Assembly: GCA_963678705.1 (NCBI GenBank)
Contig: OY783219.1
Location: forward strand, 6,696,001-6,760,000
DNA length: 64,000 nt
Source: Panorpa germanica
Taxonomy: Eukaryota; Arthropoda; Insecta; Mecoptera; Panorpidae
Reading direction: 5' to 3'
Positions 34,070-46,679 of the stretch are shown here, piece after piece. Position 1 is the stretch's first letter, and every line of letters starts with the position of its first letter. The notes beneath the pieces were generated by a model. That model did not search any database. It had not been told where the DNA came from and worked only from the letters and a program-made list of their open reading frames with translations. The translations under genes and the position numbers were made by a program.

Positions 34070-34790
34070 CTTGAAAACCAAGACACCTATTTAAAAATAT
34101 TTGCATATTTGAAATCAGCATAAAAAACTACGTCGAAAACTATTGAAAATTGAACAAAACAAAAACGTTATTTATTATGAAATTATTAAGGCTATAACCT
34201 TCAAAATTTTCAATGAAAAACACATTTTTATTTTAACGTATTATTATATTTTTAACGTAGTTTTTAACGCTGATTTCAAAACTGGCACCTATTTAAAAAT
34301 ATCTGCATTATTTACGATTGAACATGTTGATATCTTGAAAACCAAGACACTTATTTAAAAATAAATTGCAGATTTAGAAAATTGAACAAAGAATAATTTC
34401 ATTTTTTATAAAATTATCAAGACATTTTTATTTTGACATATTAAATATATTTTCTAGCGTAGTTTTTTACGCTGATTTCAAAACTGGAAAGTAATTTTAA
34501 ATATCTGCATTATTTACGCCTGAACATACCGATATCTCGAAAACAAAGACACCTATTTAAACATAAAATGCAAATTTTGAATCAGCATAAAAATCTACAT
34601 CAAGAACCATTAAAAAATTGAACAAAAGAATAATGTCATTTTTTATAAAATTATTAAGGCTATAACCTTCAAAATTTTAATAAAAAACACATTTTTATTT
34701 TGACGTATTAAATATATTTCTTAACGTAGTTTTTTACGCTGATTACAAAACTGGAAACTAATTTTAAATATCTGCTTTATGTACTCCTTA
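34070..34790. repeat. Foldback-family relative, copy 3: three short inverted units in tandem
   Basis: Three units start near 34072, 34333 and 34534 with GAAAACCAAGACACCTATTT or close variants. Most units contain ATCAGCATAAAAAACTACGT and, inverted, ACGTAGTTTTT-ACGCTGATT, so each can fold on itself. The same GAAATCAGCAT phrase marks the inner arms of the 1.57 kb palindrome. Confidence 0.65.
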
Positions 34791-35910
34791 ACACGCTATA
34801 CCTCGGAACTTTTATGAAACTAAAAAGAGAACAACTAAAAAGAATGTGTACCCCGTTTAATGAAATTTATAAAAAAACATTTTTTCGTGCATGTAAGATA
34901 ATATTCGTCTTATGTGTTTTGCAGGATAATAATATATTAGTAACAAGCTTGTATTTGCATTTTAAAGGTAAAGAATAAAATGTAATGTTATGTAAAAAAT
35001 AATACATGAATTTACGTTTTGTGTTTAGAAAGCTAAATTAAGAAGTCTTAAAGCACACAATCTGTAAATATGCCCAGTATGTCAGCGACAGAGAACAAAA
35101 TTATGCTGTTCTGATTTTCTGTTATTTCCGACGGTCCCTTTCAACTAGAACCAAATACATTATAAACAACGTATTGACTTCAAACGTCAAACTTAAGCTT
35201 AATGTGCAATACCATTATATATTTTGATATATTACCACCATCTTTTCGAGTAACCCTCGCATAAAATCATCTATTACCCCCTCCCTAAAACTAGTATTTG
35301 ATACAGATCTTCATTAATCCTATTTTAAAACAATACAATCATTTTCTTTATTAAATTTTCCAACAAAAGCAAAATGACATTTGTATCATGCTCCCATCCG
35401 TGCTGTACCGTGTCAATATGAACAAAATTATGTTAGTCAATATTCAGAATATAATTAAATTATAAATGAAGTGTCTGAAATGTTGACTACCGTCTCTGAC
35501 ACTCATATTACATCCCTTCTCCTCACCCTATAACCCAGTCCACACCCTCCTCCTCCTAAAACTTAAAGGAAAATATGAAAATGTATTACAGAGCAAGGAA
35601 ATTAAATTAGTTGTCAACGTATACATATTAGAAACGTAATTAACAATTTGAAAACTATGATGTACCGACTGGTAGTTGTATTTGTTTGTTGTTAAATATC
35701 GAGATAAAGGCTTAAACATGTTGTAACAAGCAAAAAGTAAACAAATATGATGAACAAGTTTTAACTTTTGTGGGATTAAATGTAGACGTCTAAATAAGAT
35801 GTTAGATATTGAAATATATGACAATAAATGGGAAGAGGTGTTATGAACAGTGGCGGACTGGCCACGTATAGTAACTTGCCAGGTAGCAAGGAAACATGAA
35901 CCCTCTCAAA
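34791..35910. other. Intergenic, nothing clear
   Basis: AT-rich. CAGTGGCGGACTGGCC at 35850-35866 resembles a hAT transposon end, but no partner end is seen. No gene. Confidence 0.4.
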
Positions 35911-36610
35911 AGAAGCAGTAGTAGAAATTCACAATAGCAGAACTTACAAGCTTCATAATCAATCATCAATAAATACAGCTGAGTTATGTGCTATAGATCT
36001 AGCTGTGGATCTAATCATTACTGATGACAGAGACAACACTTTAATTTTATCCGATCCGTTACCACAAAATTAGGCAACAAAATGTATTACGTCAAAAAGG
36101 AAATAAATTGGGAAATAGATAACGGCCAAAATGTTAACCTAATTTGAATACCAACACATAAGGTAATTAAAGCAAATGAAAAAGCCGACCAAATGGTCAA
36201 GCTAGCTGCTTCTTGTGATAACTCTATTTCATATTTTATAAAATCGAGCATAAATGCTGAACTAGAAAAGAATGAATTGGAAACGTGGCAGCACAAGTGG
36301 GATAATTCTGATAAAGGTAGAGCATTGGTTTTGCAAACTAAAATGGCCATAAAGATTAATGACCATGACTTCAAAACTAAGAATGAATCATACTGGAGCT
36401 CCGAAACATCTAGCAAGAAACAAGATCATTACCAACACTAATTGGGAATGTGGTGAAGAGGAAGCAGATCCTGACCAAGTTTTGTGGCAATGTAGAAATA
36501 TAACAAAAGCAAGAAATGGACTTCATGAACGCTTCCTGTTAAAACCGCTTTTTTGATTGTGAAACCGAAATTTATAACAGCAGTGGCCATGAATAGATCA
36601 TTCTTGTTGT
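35911..36610 (+). pseudogene. LINE RNase H domain and C-terminus, broken (family H, copy 1)
   Basis: Frame from 35912 shows RNase HI blocks: SSINTAELCAIDLAV (active Glu in TAEL), then TLILSDP (active Asp in LSD). A later frame gives IPTHKVIKANEKADQMVK, the normal W-P-x-H-x-x-I-x-x-N-E-x-A-D block with the Trp changed to a TGA stop. Further on are GAPKHLARNKIITNT and a zinc-binding C-x-E-E-x-A-D-P-D-x-V-L-W-Q-C region. RNase H after the reverse transcriptase points to I/R1/LOA-group LINEs. There are several stops and frame changes. The 3' UTR phrase GAAATTTATAACAGCAGTGG is shared with copy 2 at 54380-54420. Confidence 0.8.
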
Positions 36611-39600
36611 CGGGATATAAAGTTTAAAAAAAGGAGAACATTATTAGGGGCGATAAAAGGTTACGTATGTTGGAAGCCCGAGAAATCATAATAAAAAATA
36701 AGAAAACGTGAGCGAAAGAGAATCCTGGTAGCTTTCTTATTTCCCAAGACTCATTGTTCAAGTTTCCAATGAGGTACCTTCCCATTGCGCCATCTACAAA
36801 CATCACATCTTAACTTGAAGCACTCTTAGCTGAATTTATAGCATCTTAAACAATGATTCATCGGTCATACTCCGTCAACTACTTTCCCAAATCCGTCAAA
36901 TGATTGTTCGGAGTAGACTTTACGACATAGAAATTCATTCCAAAAACCATGAACCTCTATTACATCTAAAGAAACCGAGGAAACACTTGACGCAAATGTC
37001 CAAATGCACTTATCTCGACTTAAAATATATATCTAACACATATGATGATGACGTAATCATAGAGAAAGTCACGTGGTGTGGGTTAAGTAGAGGACAAGGA
37101 GCTTTGAAGTCAAATACAGATGAATTGCGGAAATATGGCATAATCCATTATCGTACCATGTCATTTTACGTGAAGATAGAAATGGTAGATGGAAAATACT
37201 ACAATTTATAGATCAAAGAATTTATGAACTAAATGTGACACATTACTAAGAGAATTTGAGGTTAGGATTTACTATTATAGTTTATTTATTGACCAGAATG
37301 GCGCGTACAATAGCTGGAGAGCTATAATATAACTTAAACTGGATAGAATAGAACCTCTGAACCCAGTTACAAGTATTTCACGCTTATTAAATGTAAGAAG
37401 TGTGCAGTTTATATCAAATTTTAAGGTTAGATTATCGAATAACATAAATATACGTTTTCTGACATTACATAAAACTGTTTATGCATAATTATATAACGTT
37501 ACATATGTGTTTTGCATTTATTATGATGTTATAACATAATTAAGTTTTGTGTTTGGCGGGAGATTTGAATTTTTTAAAATGGAATGTCAGTTGAATAGTG
37601 TTTCGGTGTAGGAAAGAGCTTTACTGTTTGCTAAGCCCTTTCTTAAGTTTTATATTAAAAAGCACGTGATTCATAAAAGACCATAAGTAAATATGATAAA
37701 TAAGGAATAAGTGGGCAACAATTGAACTAAAAACTACCCTATTTGTATATTCTACACTATCTACATTAATAATTCACCCCTTGACAGATTATATTGGATT
37801 CACGTGTTCAAATTGATGTAGAAATAAAAACACTCTGCAAGTCCTAGCGTAGCGCGTGAGTTATGTGTTGTTGAAGGGAGTGGGAGAGAGAGAGAGAGGC
37901 TTGCGGATTGCAGGTTAACTCAGTTTTTGTAATATTTTATTAAAATACTTCTACAGCGTTAAGCGTAGCACTTGTTCTACGTGACAGTCGTAGCAATCTG
38001 TTGAAACGGACTCAAGCTCAACAAGTAAAATGGAGATGTAGACCATCGTTGTAACGTAGAGGGTCTACGTTACTGGCTGCAAACAGTATGGTGTGACGTA
38101 GATCCCATAAATGATGTTAGAAACCATAGTGGAGTGCTGTATTTTTTATATGAAGGTATTTAAGAGGATTTACATTCGTAGCACGTTGTGAGAAATGGAA
38201 ATTGCACTCAAATAGTCGTTGGTACGAATATATCGCTATTTGTAGAAGAAACCTATGATATCTAAGTCACCGATTTTACTTGATTTTTACTAAGGATTGA
38301 ATCCAAGAAATAAATCTTCATTTTGATTGAGATGATCTTCATTTTATAAACTCAATGCTTAGTAAAAGTCATGGAAATCGATGAGGAACAAATGGCAAAA
38401 GTCTTATAGCAGTTTTCCATTATTAGTTACCCTGTGTCAGAAAATGAAATAGCTTCTATATAAATATATTTACACATTTTTATGTGAATAATGATCCCCT
38501 AAAATGAGTGTTAAAGAATAGAGGAAAATAATACGATCTCAATTCGGTCCACATCCATTTCCACATTTCAACGTTTTCAGTTCCAACACGGATGCGCAAT
38601 TATGAGTTAGAACGAATTCCCGACCCCCATTAGCACGCTTGGAAACATCAAAAAGCGAAAAATAAAACTACATCGAATTCTACTTGTACTTTATTTACAG
38701 AGACGAATCTGGACCTTGGAGTGCAATGATTTTGAGGCGCCAACATCGTGGAAAGAAGTAATTATGTATATTATATTGTGATCTGAGACACACACTGTTA
38801 AGACCGTATGACAGTGTGTAATCTTATGTATAATAATTTTAGTAAAATGCTTTTAACTTTTTTTGTTATTTTATTAAATACAGTTCAAGCAAAGCAATAG
38901 CTTAATCGTAAAGAATACGGTTGCAGCGAGTGTTCCAAACTTAAAAATAATTCAAAGTTCTTCAAGTTTAATGTTTCCTTAAGTACTTCCATACCCTGAA
39001 GATGACCCATAACCTCATTCCGACTCTGTTTTCCCAGAACAGAACTTCCAAAGTCCAAGTAACTAACTAAACTGTTGAAATGACGCTTAAAGAAAAGCGG
39101 AACGAAATAATTATTGAATGGATCGTGGAATGAGTGAATGAAGGTAGGGGGGAGAATGGGAAGGGGGAGGTTTTCCAAAGAGCAAAAGACAGCAGCAAAG
39201 AGACACTTCAATGAAATCACTAATTATGAAGTGTCGTGATAATTTAATAATGTTATCTTCTTAATTTATAATTTATACTTTTATCATTTTATTATTTCTT
39301 AAATTGATGAAAAGTTACTTTGAAATAAACGTAAAAATTAATACATTTATACAGTAAAAGGTTTTTTTTATTAAAGACAGAAGAATAAAGACTTTCCGAA
39401 ATGTATAATGGGTCTTTTAAGGCGCAGTTTAAGTTAAATTTCAGAAGAACTATTCGTTTGTTGTTTGTGGAAACAATAATACTAGAACGGCGAGTTAAAA
39501 GGTTTTTTAGACGATCAGATACATTTAGAATCTATTTTATAGTTTTCAGAATAGTCTTCTGATCCAACTAAAATAGCGATCGGATTGAAAAGCATCCTAC

Positions 39601-40107
39601 AAGCCGTGGTGTAGCTCATTACATTCTACCTCGATTCATCCATCTTTTTCGTCCTTGTCATATCACATGTCTCGTATTTTCCAAATATACATTATTATTC
39701 CAAATTTCGCGAATTATATAAAACGATTTTAAAATATGCTTAGTAACATTACATACCAAAGTGTTGAATTGAACAGAAAGTTATTTTTCAACGAATAGCA
39801 AAGTTAAATGGCACAAAGCAGAAGTTCACCAGAGTTGAGTTTTGAAGTTTTCGTTAAAGTAAATATTCGTACGAGTAGAATAGGAGAAAACAAACAAATC
39901 GTTATACGGAATCGTTGCTCGTTGGGTAGTGTCTACGTCCCGTAGCGTATCGTCGTTAGTTCCATTGTCGTTATCGTTGCCCGTTACGCTACGTTGTAAC
40001 TAAATACATATGTTTACTTATTTTAGAGATACGAGTATGTATGTTAAAGATAACCTTGATCTTTATTTATTTATTAATATGTAGTACTCTTATAGTATAG
40101 GCAAATT
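36611..40107. other. Intergenic, 3.5 kb without a recognised gene
   Basis: Frames at 36900-37211 and 38885-39220 have no known motif. A CGTAG/CTACG cluster spans 37850-38110. An inverted pair of ~30 bp, ACTTGATTTTTACTAAGGAT (about 38280) and GCTTAGTAAAAGTCATGGAA (about 38355), forms a hairpin. Another CGTAG-rich patch is at 39905-40000. Confidence 0.4.
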
Positions 40108-40790
40108 CAACAAGAGAGGTCATTTTATGGATGTTTTAAATCAATAGAAAAACGCAATATTTCCGTGAAAAATGGTGATGTTTTTATTTAAGACCGCTCT
40201 TATTGAAACATCCATAAAATGACCGCTCTTGTTAAAACATTCATAAAAGGATCGTTCTTGTTGAAAGACTATAAAATGATCACTCTTGTTCAAACATCAA
40301 TAAAATGATCACTCTTGTTGAAACATCCATAAAAAGATCGTTCTTGTTGAACAACCATAAAATGATCGCTCTTGTTGATACATCCATAAAATGATCGTTC
40401 TTGTTGAAAGACCATAAAATGATCACTCTTGTTGAAACATCCATAAAATGATCGCTCTTATTAAAACATCCATAAAATGAACGTTCTTGTTGAAAGGTTA
40501 TAAAATGATCGCTCTTGTTCAAACATCCATAAAATGACCGCTCTTATTGAACATTCATAAAATAACCGCTCTTGTTTAACCATCCATAAAATGATCGCTC
40601 TTGTTTAAACATCCATAAAATGACCGCTCTTGTTAAAACATTCATAAAATGACCGTTCTTGTTGAAAGACCATAAAATGATCACTCTTGTTCAAACATCC
40701 ATAAAATGACCGCTCTTGTTTAACCATCCATAAAATGATCGCTCTTGTTTAACCATCCATAAAATGATCGCTCTTGTTGAAAGACCTTAT
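40108..40790. repeat. Minisatellite, ~29 bp unit, about 20 copies
   Basis: Unit consensus is close to AAACATCCATAAAATGATCG plus CTCTTGTTG, 28-29 bp, running from about 40190 to 40785 with point differences between units. One unit at 40108-40139 lies in the opposite direction, separated from the array by ~50 bp. Two more inverted units lie at 59783-59830. The open frame along the minus strand is a by-product of the repeat. Confidence 0.9.
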
Positions 40791-41756
40791 ACATCTTTTA
40801 AACATACAAAGGTTTACTAATAAATAAGATGCTATGTTAATTAATAAAAGTTAAAGTATTCACAAATAATAATCTTATGTTATGAACATGTGAAACCGAT
40901 ATAAGGTAAAGAAAGAATATTTTCTTACTGATATTTTCAAATAAAATAATTGGTTCATTTGTTTTCCAAACAAAATCTAAAGACAGCCTATAATTTGTGA
41001 TTGTGAAGATGACGTCTGCTTGAGAAGACGTGCAGAGCATGAATAATGAAGATTTTCGGAATTGGTGTCAATCTCATTCTACTGCTCTGAAATTCCAATC
41101 AAGAATATAATATATATTTTCACGTATCTCTAATATTATAAAATCGAGAATATATAATTCGATTTTTGATTAAAATGTTTTATAGGAAATGTGTCTGAAA
41201 TAGTTTTAGATCCAGTAACGAATTTTGAGTAGGTTTTCTAAGCTCGCTGAAATTTTTGTACAGAAATTTCTTTGTACTAGTACAGGAGGAAATGAAACAC
41301 CTGGCTGGTTATTTTGTTGCGGAGCTATTATTCTTTTTCAAATTTCAAGAACAGAGATATATTCAATTTGATGAGAAATAGTTTTTAATGATTAAAAACT
41401 ATTCTAATATGTTATTGTAATTATTAAAAAATGTTATATATTTCTATGTTGTGCAACATATATTTAACTGTATGTAACAGGGTTCTACTATACAAAATGC
41501 ATTTTATATATGTATGTATATATATATACAATGAACGGGTATACAATAGATGATTATATAACATACAATTAAAATGCAATTATTACGAAATATAACCTTA
41601 GTTGTGATAATCGCAGTTAATTTATAAAAAGTATGTACGAGTGTCTATTTACATATTCAGTGTATGTTTGTTAACCAAATGTTACATACATTTTACCTGG
41701 AAATTTACTATAAAATGTTATAAGTTATTTACATTTTGCTAAATACAATACATTTG
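40791..41756. other. Intergenic, nothing recognised
   Basis: AT-rich, with a short TATATG/TATATA microsatellite near 41500-41535. Confidence 0.4.
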
Positions 41757-42462
41757 ATATTCATCAAATCGATACAAAAGAGGCATATTTTCGATAATGT
41801 ATTTTGACGTCACAGTTAATATATAATTACTTCTATAATTACTACATGATAAAATAACATTTAAAGAATACTTTGTGAAATTTTCATAAATAAATATCAA
41901 GAAATAAGGCATTGACAGCGAATCTCCGCAGACGTCACAAAAAAAAGTAACATTGCGGTGCCACTCATAACTCATCACTGAATTTTCTGAAATCGGAAAA
42001 CCTAAATGATTTCATTAGTTGATAAGTTTCTGCTGGTAACCCTGTCGAGTTTTTATTGTTTTATTAATTTTTCAATTTTTTACAACACTTAGAAGTCAAA
42101 ATACCAATTTTTCATGAAAAGAAACAGAAACTTTGTTATTTTGAAATACGTTAAAATTAAGAAATTAAAAAAAGTCAATAGCGTTATCTCGGCATTAATG
42201 TAAAGACAGAGTGTGCAAAATTTCAAAAGAATCGGTGCAGTAGATTTTAATCTAGAGAGGGCACCGACTCTGAAGAAGCTATGTGTCAGAAAAACACATT
42301 TAAAAGTTTCAATCAAAGACGAAACCAGACCAGAGGTGAAGACTTACAACTATATCTCCGACAGTTTTACTTCAATCTACCTCTTATTTTCACACAATAA
42401 ACTTAATATGTTGTACATTAATATAAACAAATTAAAAAAAATGAAAAAAAAAGCCTTAACCT
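41757..42462 (+). mobile_element. Repeat family B, copy B3
   Basis: Begins CAAATCGATACAAAAGAGGC, holds CTCCGCAGACGTCAC and the internal GTCGAGTTTTTATTG half. Ends around ATTAATATAAACAAATTAAA without the TTAA terminus. Confidence 0.82.
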
Positions 42463-42853
42463 TACTTTTTCTTTTCAATCGTCACACATAAATTCACGTT
42501 AATTATATATTCTTATAATTTTCAATTTAAAACAACAACGGGTAACTTTTGTTATGTTAGATAAACCTTAAATACACATAGCGGAATATGTATGCATTGG
42601 TTTGCACACATTCCTACTGTATATAATTGTTTCTACGACTAATTAAAATTGCTATTGTTCTAAACATCAATTAAATAAAATTGAACTAACAATAATGTTA
42701 CGCAAACGCGTCTGTTGTTCTGTACACAGTATAAATTTCTATACACGTTCCTTATTGTTGCAAAATGAAATATTCTTTTATGTACTACACAACAAAAAAT
42801 GGTCGTACCATATTAAGTTACATAACTGATCAAAACAGAATATATATATTCAG
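42463..42853. other. Intergenic, nothing recognised
   Basis: AT-rich spacer between a family B and a family A copy. Confidence 0.4.
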
Positions 42854-43385
42854 AATGGTGTCTTAATTTCTATAAAAGTGTTCTATATATTGATAAAGTG
42901 GGTTACTAGAACCTCAAATGTTCAATTATTTTTCTCCTTAATTATTAAAAGGATTCAACGTTGTACACATTCCAAGCGTTACCAACCTTACAGCTCATAA
43001 ATCTCTGCTATATGTATTTATATATCAAAATATCAAATATTATTTACAGCTATTTCAAGAAACAATCAAATTTCAATATTATGTCTGCCTTAACAGGGTT
43101 AAATAAAATAAAAACTTATTATTCTTTGACTTGACTTGATTATTTCGACTACCAACAGCTACAAAACATTACCACAGCACTGACCTGGTCAACAAATAAC
43201 TGACGTTAAAATGTATTTCACGTCATACTAATATAGCCGACCATTTCTAGCGCTAAAACTACAATACAAACTTTTAATTGCTATATCTCCGTCAATATTT
43301 AGATATTTAATTAAATAGACACGCCAATACACATTTATTAACATCAATTTCAATCAACAATTGAAAAATCAACCACGAAAAAATG
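42854..43385 (-). mobile_element. MITE family A, copy A6 (both ends damaged)
   Basis: Reverse orientation. The left end lacks part of the terminal repeat (AATGGTGTCTTAATTTC) and the right end stops after CAACCACGAAAAAATGA. An internal stretch present in A4 and A5 is missing near 42930. Confidence 0.85.
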
Positions 43386-43746
43386 ATTTAAACAAATTTC
43401 AAACATTTTAAGGTTATGTTCATATCCTGTTTAATAAGTTTTCATAACTGTCGTAGAAAGTGTCCTTGGCATTACAAACCATGTCTCTTATTAAACATAT
43501 GCCTTTGAAGCCAATATCATTTTAATAGAGGTCTTCTGGGGGTGACAAATATAACGAGCCCTTAGTATTGTTTTATAAAAGACGGAAACTGGTTATCTCC
43601 GGCTGTCAAACACATACGAATATTCTACTTTGATTCGTCCTATTAAATATAAACAGGACATTTCCATTCCACATGTTGAAATCCCATTATAAAGTCAATT
43701 TTAATTATACTACACCATTACAGAGCAATGAAGGGTATAAAATTAT

Positions 43747-44400
43747 ATTCTTGTTGGATTTAAATTTAGCGCCCTCTCGGTATTGACACTATTGTATCTT
43801 TCTTTCTACACACGGTAATACTGTAGTTAATACTATACTCTGTAATACCGTCCTACTATGTAATTCTATACTCTGTGACATCAAAACTCATGTGTACATC
43901 TAATTAAATATAATAAACCTGATTAATATAAATTAATAGTTTATCTCTGCTAAATATAACAGGTTATGGGCCCAGATAAACCAAGAGACGTTTAATGTGT
44001 GTTTTTCGGAAAAGTGGATAAAGACTTTTAGTGTGGTGAACATAACCTTAAAAAAAAAACGTGGCTGTTGAAACTGTTTCTGTTTTTCTTTGTGTATAAA
44101 GTGTTCTCAACGAATAAAAATGGCATCGAATAATTCACTGGCATTAATCGAGAAGTTAACCGGCCGTGAAAACTATTCGACTTGGCAATTCGCAGTGAAA
44201 ACATACCTACAACACGAAGAATTATGGGATTGTATTGAGGTTAACCCGGCGTCACCCGCAGATTCAAAACGTGATACAAAAGCGAAAACAAAGTTAATTC
44301 TATACTCTGTGACTCCATAACTCATGTGTACATCTAATTAAATATAATAAACCTGATTAATATAAATTAATAGTTTATCTCTGCTAAATATAACAATTCT
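43747..44400 (+). mobile_element. Copia-type LTR retrotransposon fossil (broken, much shortened)
   Basis: The 5' LTR is 43752-43961 (210 bp, TGTTGG...ATAACA). A partial 3' LTR ends at 44395. Five-base target copies ATTCT flank it at 43747-43751 and 44396-44400. Directly after the 5' LTR the primer site GGTTATGGGCCCAG is complementary to the anticodon arm of initiator-Met tRNA, as in Drosophila copia, which primes from a half tRNA. A short gag N-terminal remnant follows (LTGRENYSTWQFAVKTYL type, within about 44110-44290). Protease, integrase and reverse transcriptase are not present. LTR similarity is high over the shared part, so it is probably fairly young, but it is plainly not functional. 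Confidence 0.9.
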
Positions 44401-45157
44401 CTACTAGTTCTACGCCAGGATATATCTAAGGACCTTTGATCTACGTCTAAATAAAGAAATAAACGCAAAAAATCCTTCACAAAATATCAGGTTGCATAAA
44501 AATAGCAACAAAATCTATTTCTATCGTAATACCTTTCAAAATAAACAAGGAAATTATAAAATTTCTTTTACATGTCAGTAACACCTGCTACGGCGTGTTC
44601 TACGCGGCTACGATGTGCTACGGTTTACGTTTATACACCGCTACGCTTTCGTGGTTGTATTGTAAACATCAAGCAACCTACAGTGGATTATAAGTACATG
44701 TGTTTCATCAAATCAACCCCTCGGATCTTGTCCTACAACCCCTCGTTCCACCCCTACCGAACCATCCCCTTGCTGTCACCAATTCACACAGTTTACATGG
44801 GTAATAGTCCATTTAGCGGTCTAAGGTTGATTACACATAATGGCGCCCCCATTCAGTTTGATGTTACAAATGTTATCATCAGATGTATATATTGTTATAT
44901 CATATCACAGGGATTATCGTACAATTAGAATATTATAAAGGATTAAATTAAGGATTAATATAGTTGTGTTTTAGTTTTGAGTAGCCTCAAACCCTATTCT
45001 GTCTTTCATTGCATGGTACCCGCTATGATTAACCCCTCATCACTCATAGTTTTCCTGAATCCAACATTGATAACCTTGGTATTAGGTAACATAGGCCTAA
45101 CCTTCTTTGTTACCCTTTTCTAAAAATATAAACTGATTCAGATATTATATGTCAAGA
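44401..45157. other. Intergenic; 118-codon open frame of unknown nature
   Basis: An open frame at 44572-44928 (+) starts among CTACG motifs (CTACGGCGTGTTCTACGCGG) and is less AT-rich than the neighbourhood. Its translation has no motif I know, no signal peptide and no repeats. I do not call it a gene. Confidence 0.35.
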
Positions 45158-45526
45158 AATGGGCTTGTGTCCTCATTTTTAGTGGTCGATTTTTCAATTG
45201 TTGATTGAAATTGATGTTAATAATTGTGTATTGGCGTGTCTATTTTATTAAATATCTAAATGTTGACGGAGATATAGCAATTAAAAATTTGAATTGTAGT
45301 TTTAGCGCTAGAAATGGTCAGCCATATTTGTATGACGTAAAATGTATTTTAACGTCAGTTATTTGTTGAGTAGGTCAGTACTGTGGTCAAGTCAAGTCAA
45401 AGAATAATAAGTTTTTATTTTATTTAACGCTGTTACGGCAGACATAATATTGGAATTGTATTGTTCCTTGAAATAGCTGTAAATAATATTTGATATATAA
45501 ATACACATAGCAGAGATTTATGAGCT
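45158..45526 (+). mobile_element. MITE family A, copy A7 (3' half missing)
   Basis: Intact AATGGGCTTGTGTCC start. The match stops after GCAGAGATTTATGAGCT. Confidence 0.88.
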
Positions 45527-46249
45527 CACCACTTATTTCTTTAAAATGTTTCTCTTGTTGTTACCCAGCTCACAAATTAGTGACAGCTGCAATTGTTTTA
45601 TTCAATTTATGTCACATTTAATATTTTATCTCTTTCTAAAAATATTAATTTAATATTTCATAATGATTTGCCTTGGAAATTTACTTGAGTTTCTGCTTGA
45701 GATATATATCTATCTCTTTCTATTTGTATTCTTGGTTTCATCATTTCGTCGTCTGCTAATTGATAGTAGTACTCAACAGCCAATTAAGTTCTATGTACAA
45801 GAGCTGTGCTAGCTTTTACTAGGGACCGTGATTTATAACCTAGTTGAGATGTAACAGAAGTTACAGTCTTAGCAGTGGCGAATTGGGCAACCCGGGAAAA
45901 GCAAAGAGACTATTAAATTGATTGTATCTTCTCACGACTGATATTACGAGGTTCATGTGAGTCTCCAGTGTGCCCACCACCTAATCCATCTCTGTGTTTA
46001 ACTCTTTAAAACTAATTACAGCTTGAATGAATAGCTCATAGTTTGGTTGGAGTGATATTACACCATGACAAATGTTATTACATTTAAATCAAATAACACA
46101 TGCATTTATAGAAATTGGTTTAATGAAAATTTGTGTTTGATATACAGAGAGTAAATTGTATCGAGAGAGCTAACGTTTCCTTTACAAATTTCAATTCAAC
46201 TGAAATAAACAACTGGATCAAATTTTCCTTACTATTAACTTGATTCAAA
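45527..46249. other. Intergenic, nothing clear
   Basis: CAGTGGCGAATTGGGC at 45875 looks like a hAT-type end but has no partner. No coding region. Confidence 0.35.
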
Positions 46250-46430
46250 ATTTGACTTTAACTTTTTCCAGAATTCTCTAGAATTTTGTGGGCAATTTTC
46301 TAATTTCTCTTTCCCTAAAAACCTTATTCAGACTATTACAAATATTTAAAAGAAAAATTAGCCAAATCGATCCAGTTGTTCTAAAGTGACGCGCTTACCA
46401 ACGAACAGCGTTATTTAAATTGTCAATTCC
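46250..46430 (+). repeat. Dispersed repeat K, copy 1 (LINE 3' tail-like)
   Basis: Shares CTAAAAACCTT, CAGACTATTAC and the phrase CCAAATCGATCCAGTTGTT with 51680-51865. The sense 'AAATCGGTTCAACCGTTTTC' is common in 3' ends of RTE/CR1-type elements. Confidence 0.5.
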
Positions 46431-46679
46431 TTTTATCTAATTTTATAATAACTTAACGTTATGCATAGTGAGTTCTGTCGACTTCAAAAATTGACTACAA
46501 TGAAAGTAGCTATAACTAATATATACCATTAGCTCATCTGACCAGAATGCAATTGTAATATCTCTGGTCAGTGTTACCAACTAAAGAAATATCATTTCTT
46601 TACATAGATTTAATTAATTTACTATTTCCGATGCTGGGTCCTATCACCGACGACATAATTCTATAAAATTTTAGATTGT

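Noticed and set aside
35850-35866. CAGTGGCGGACTGGCC, like a hAT transposon terminus (also CAGTGGCGAATTGGGC at 45875)
   Set aside because: No inverted partner end or 8 bp duplication was found, so I do not call an element.
36900-37211. 103-codon plus-strand frame
   Set aside because: No recognisable motif. It lies just past a LINE fragment and may be decayed transposon sequence, but I cannot show it.
38885-39220. 111-codon minus-strand frame
   Set aside because: No recognisable motif, no neighbouring exons in a compatible frame, and composition like its surroundings.
40280-40522. 80-codon minus-strand frame with repeating NKSDHF-like words
   Set aside because: It is a translation of the 29 bp minisatellite. 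The unit length is not a multiple of three and the frame is not kept along the array.
41739-41978. Similar minus-strand frames at 26800-27024, 41739-41978 and 55017-55277 (shared EWHRN-like words)
   Set aside because: They recur only because family B is repeated. The frames are not conserved end to end and have no protein motif.
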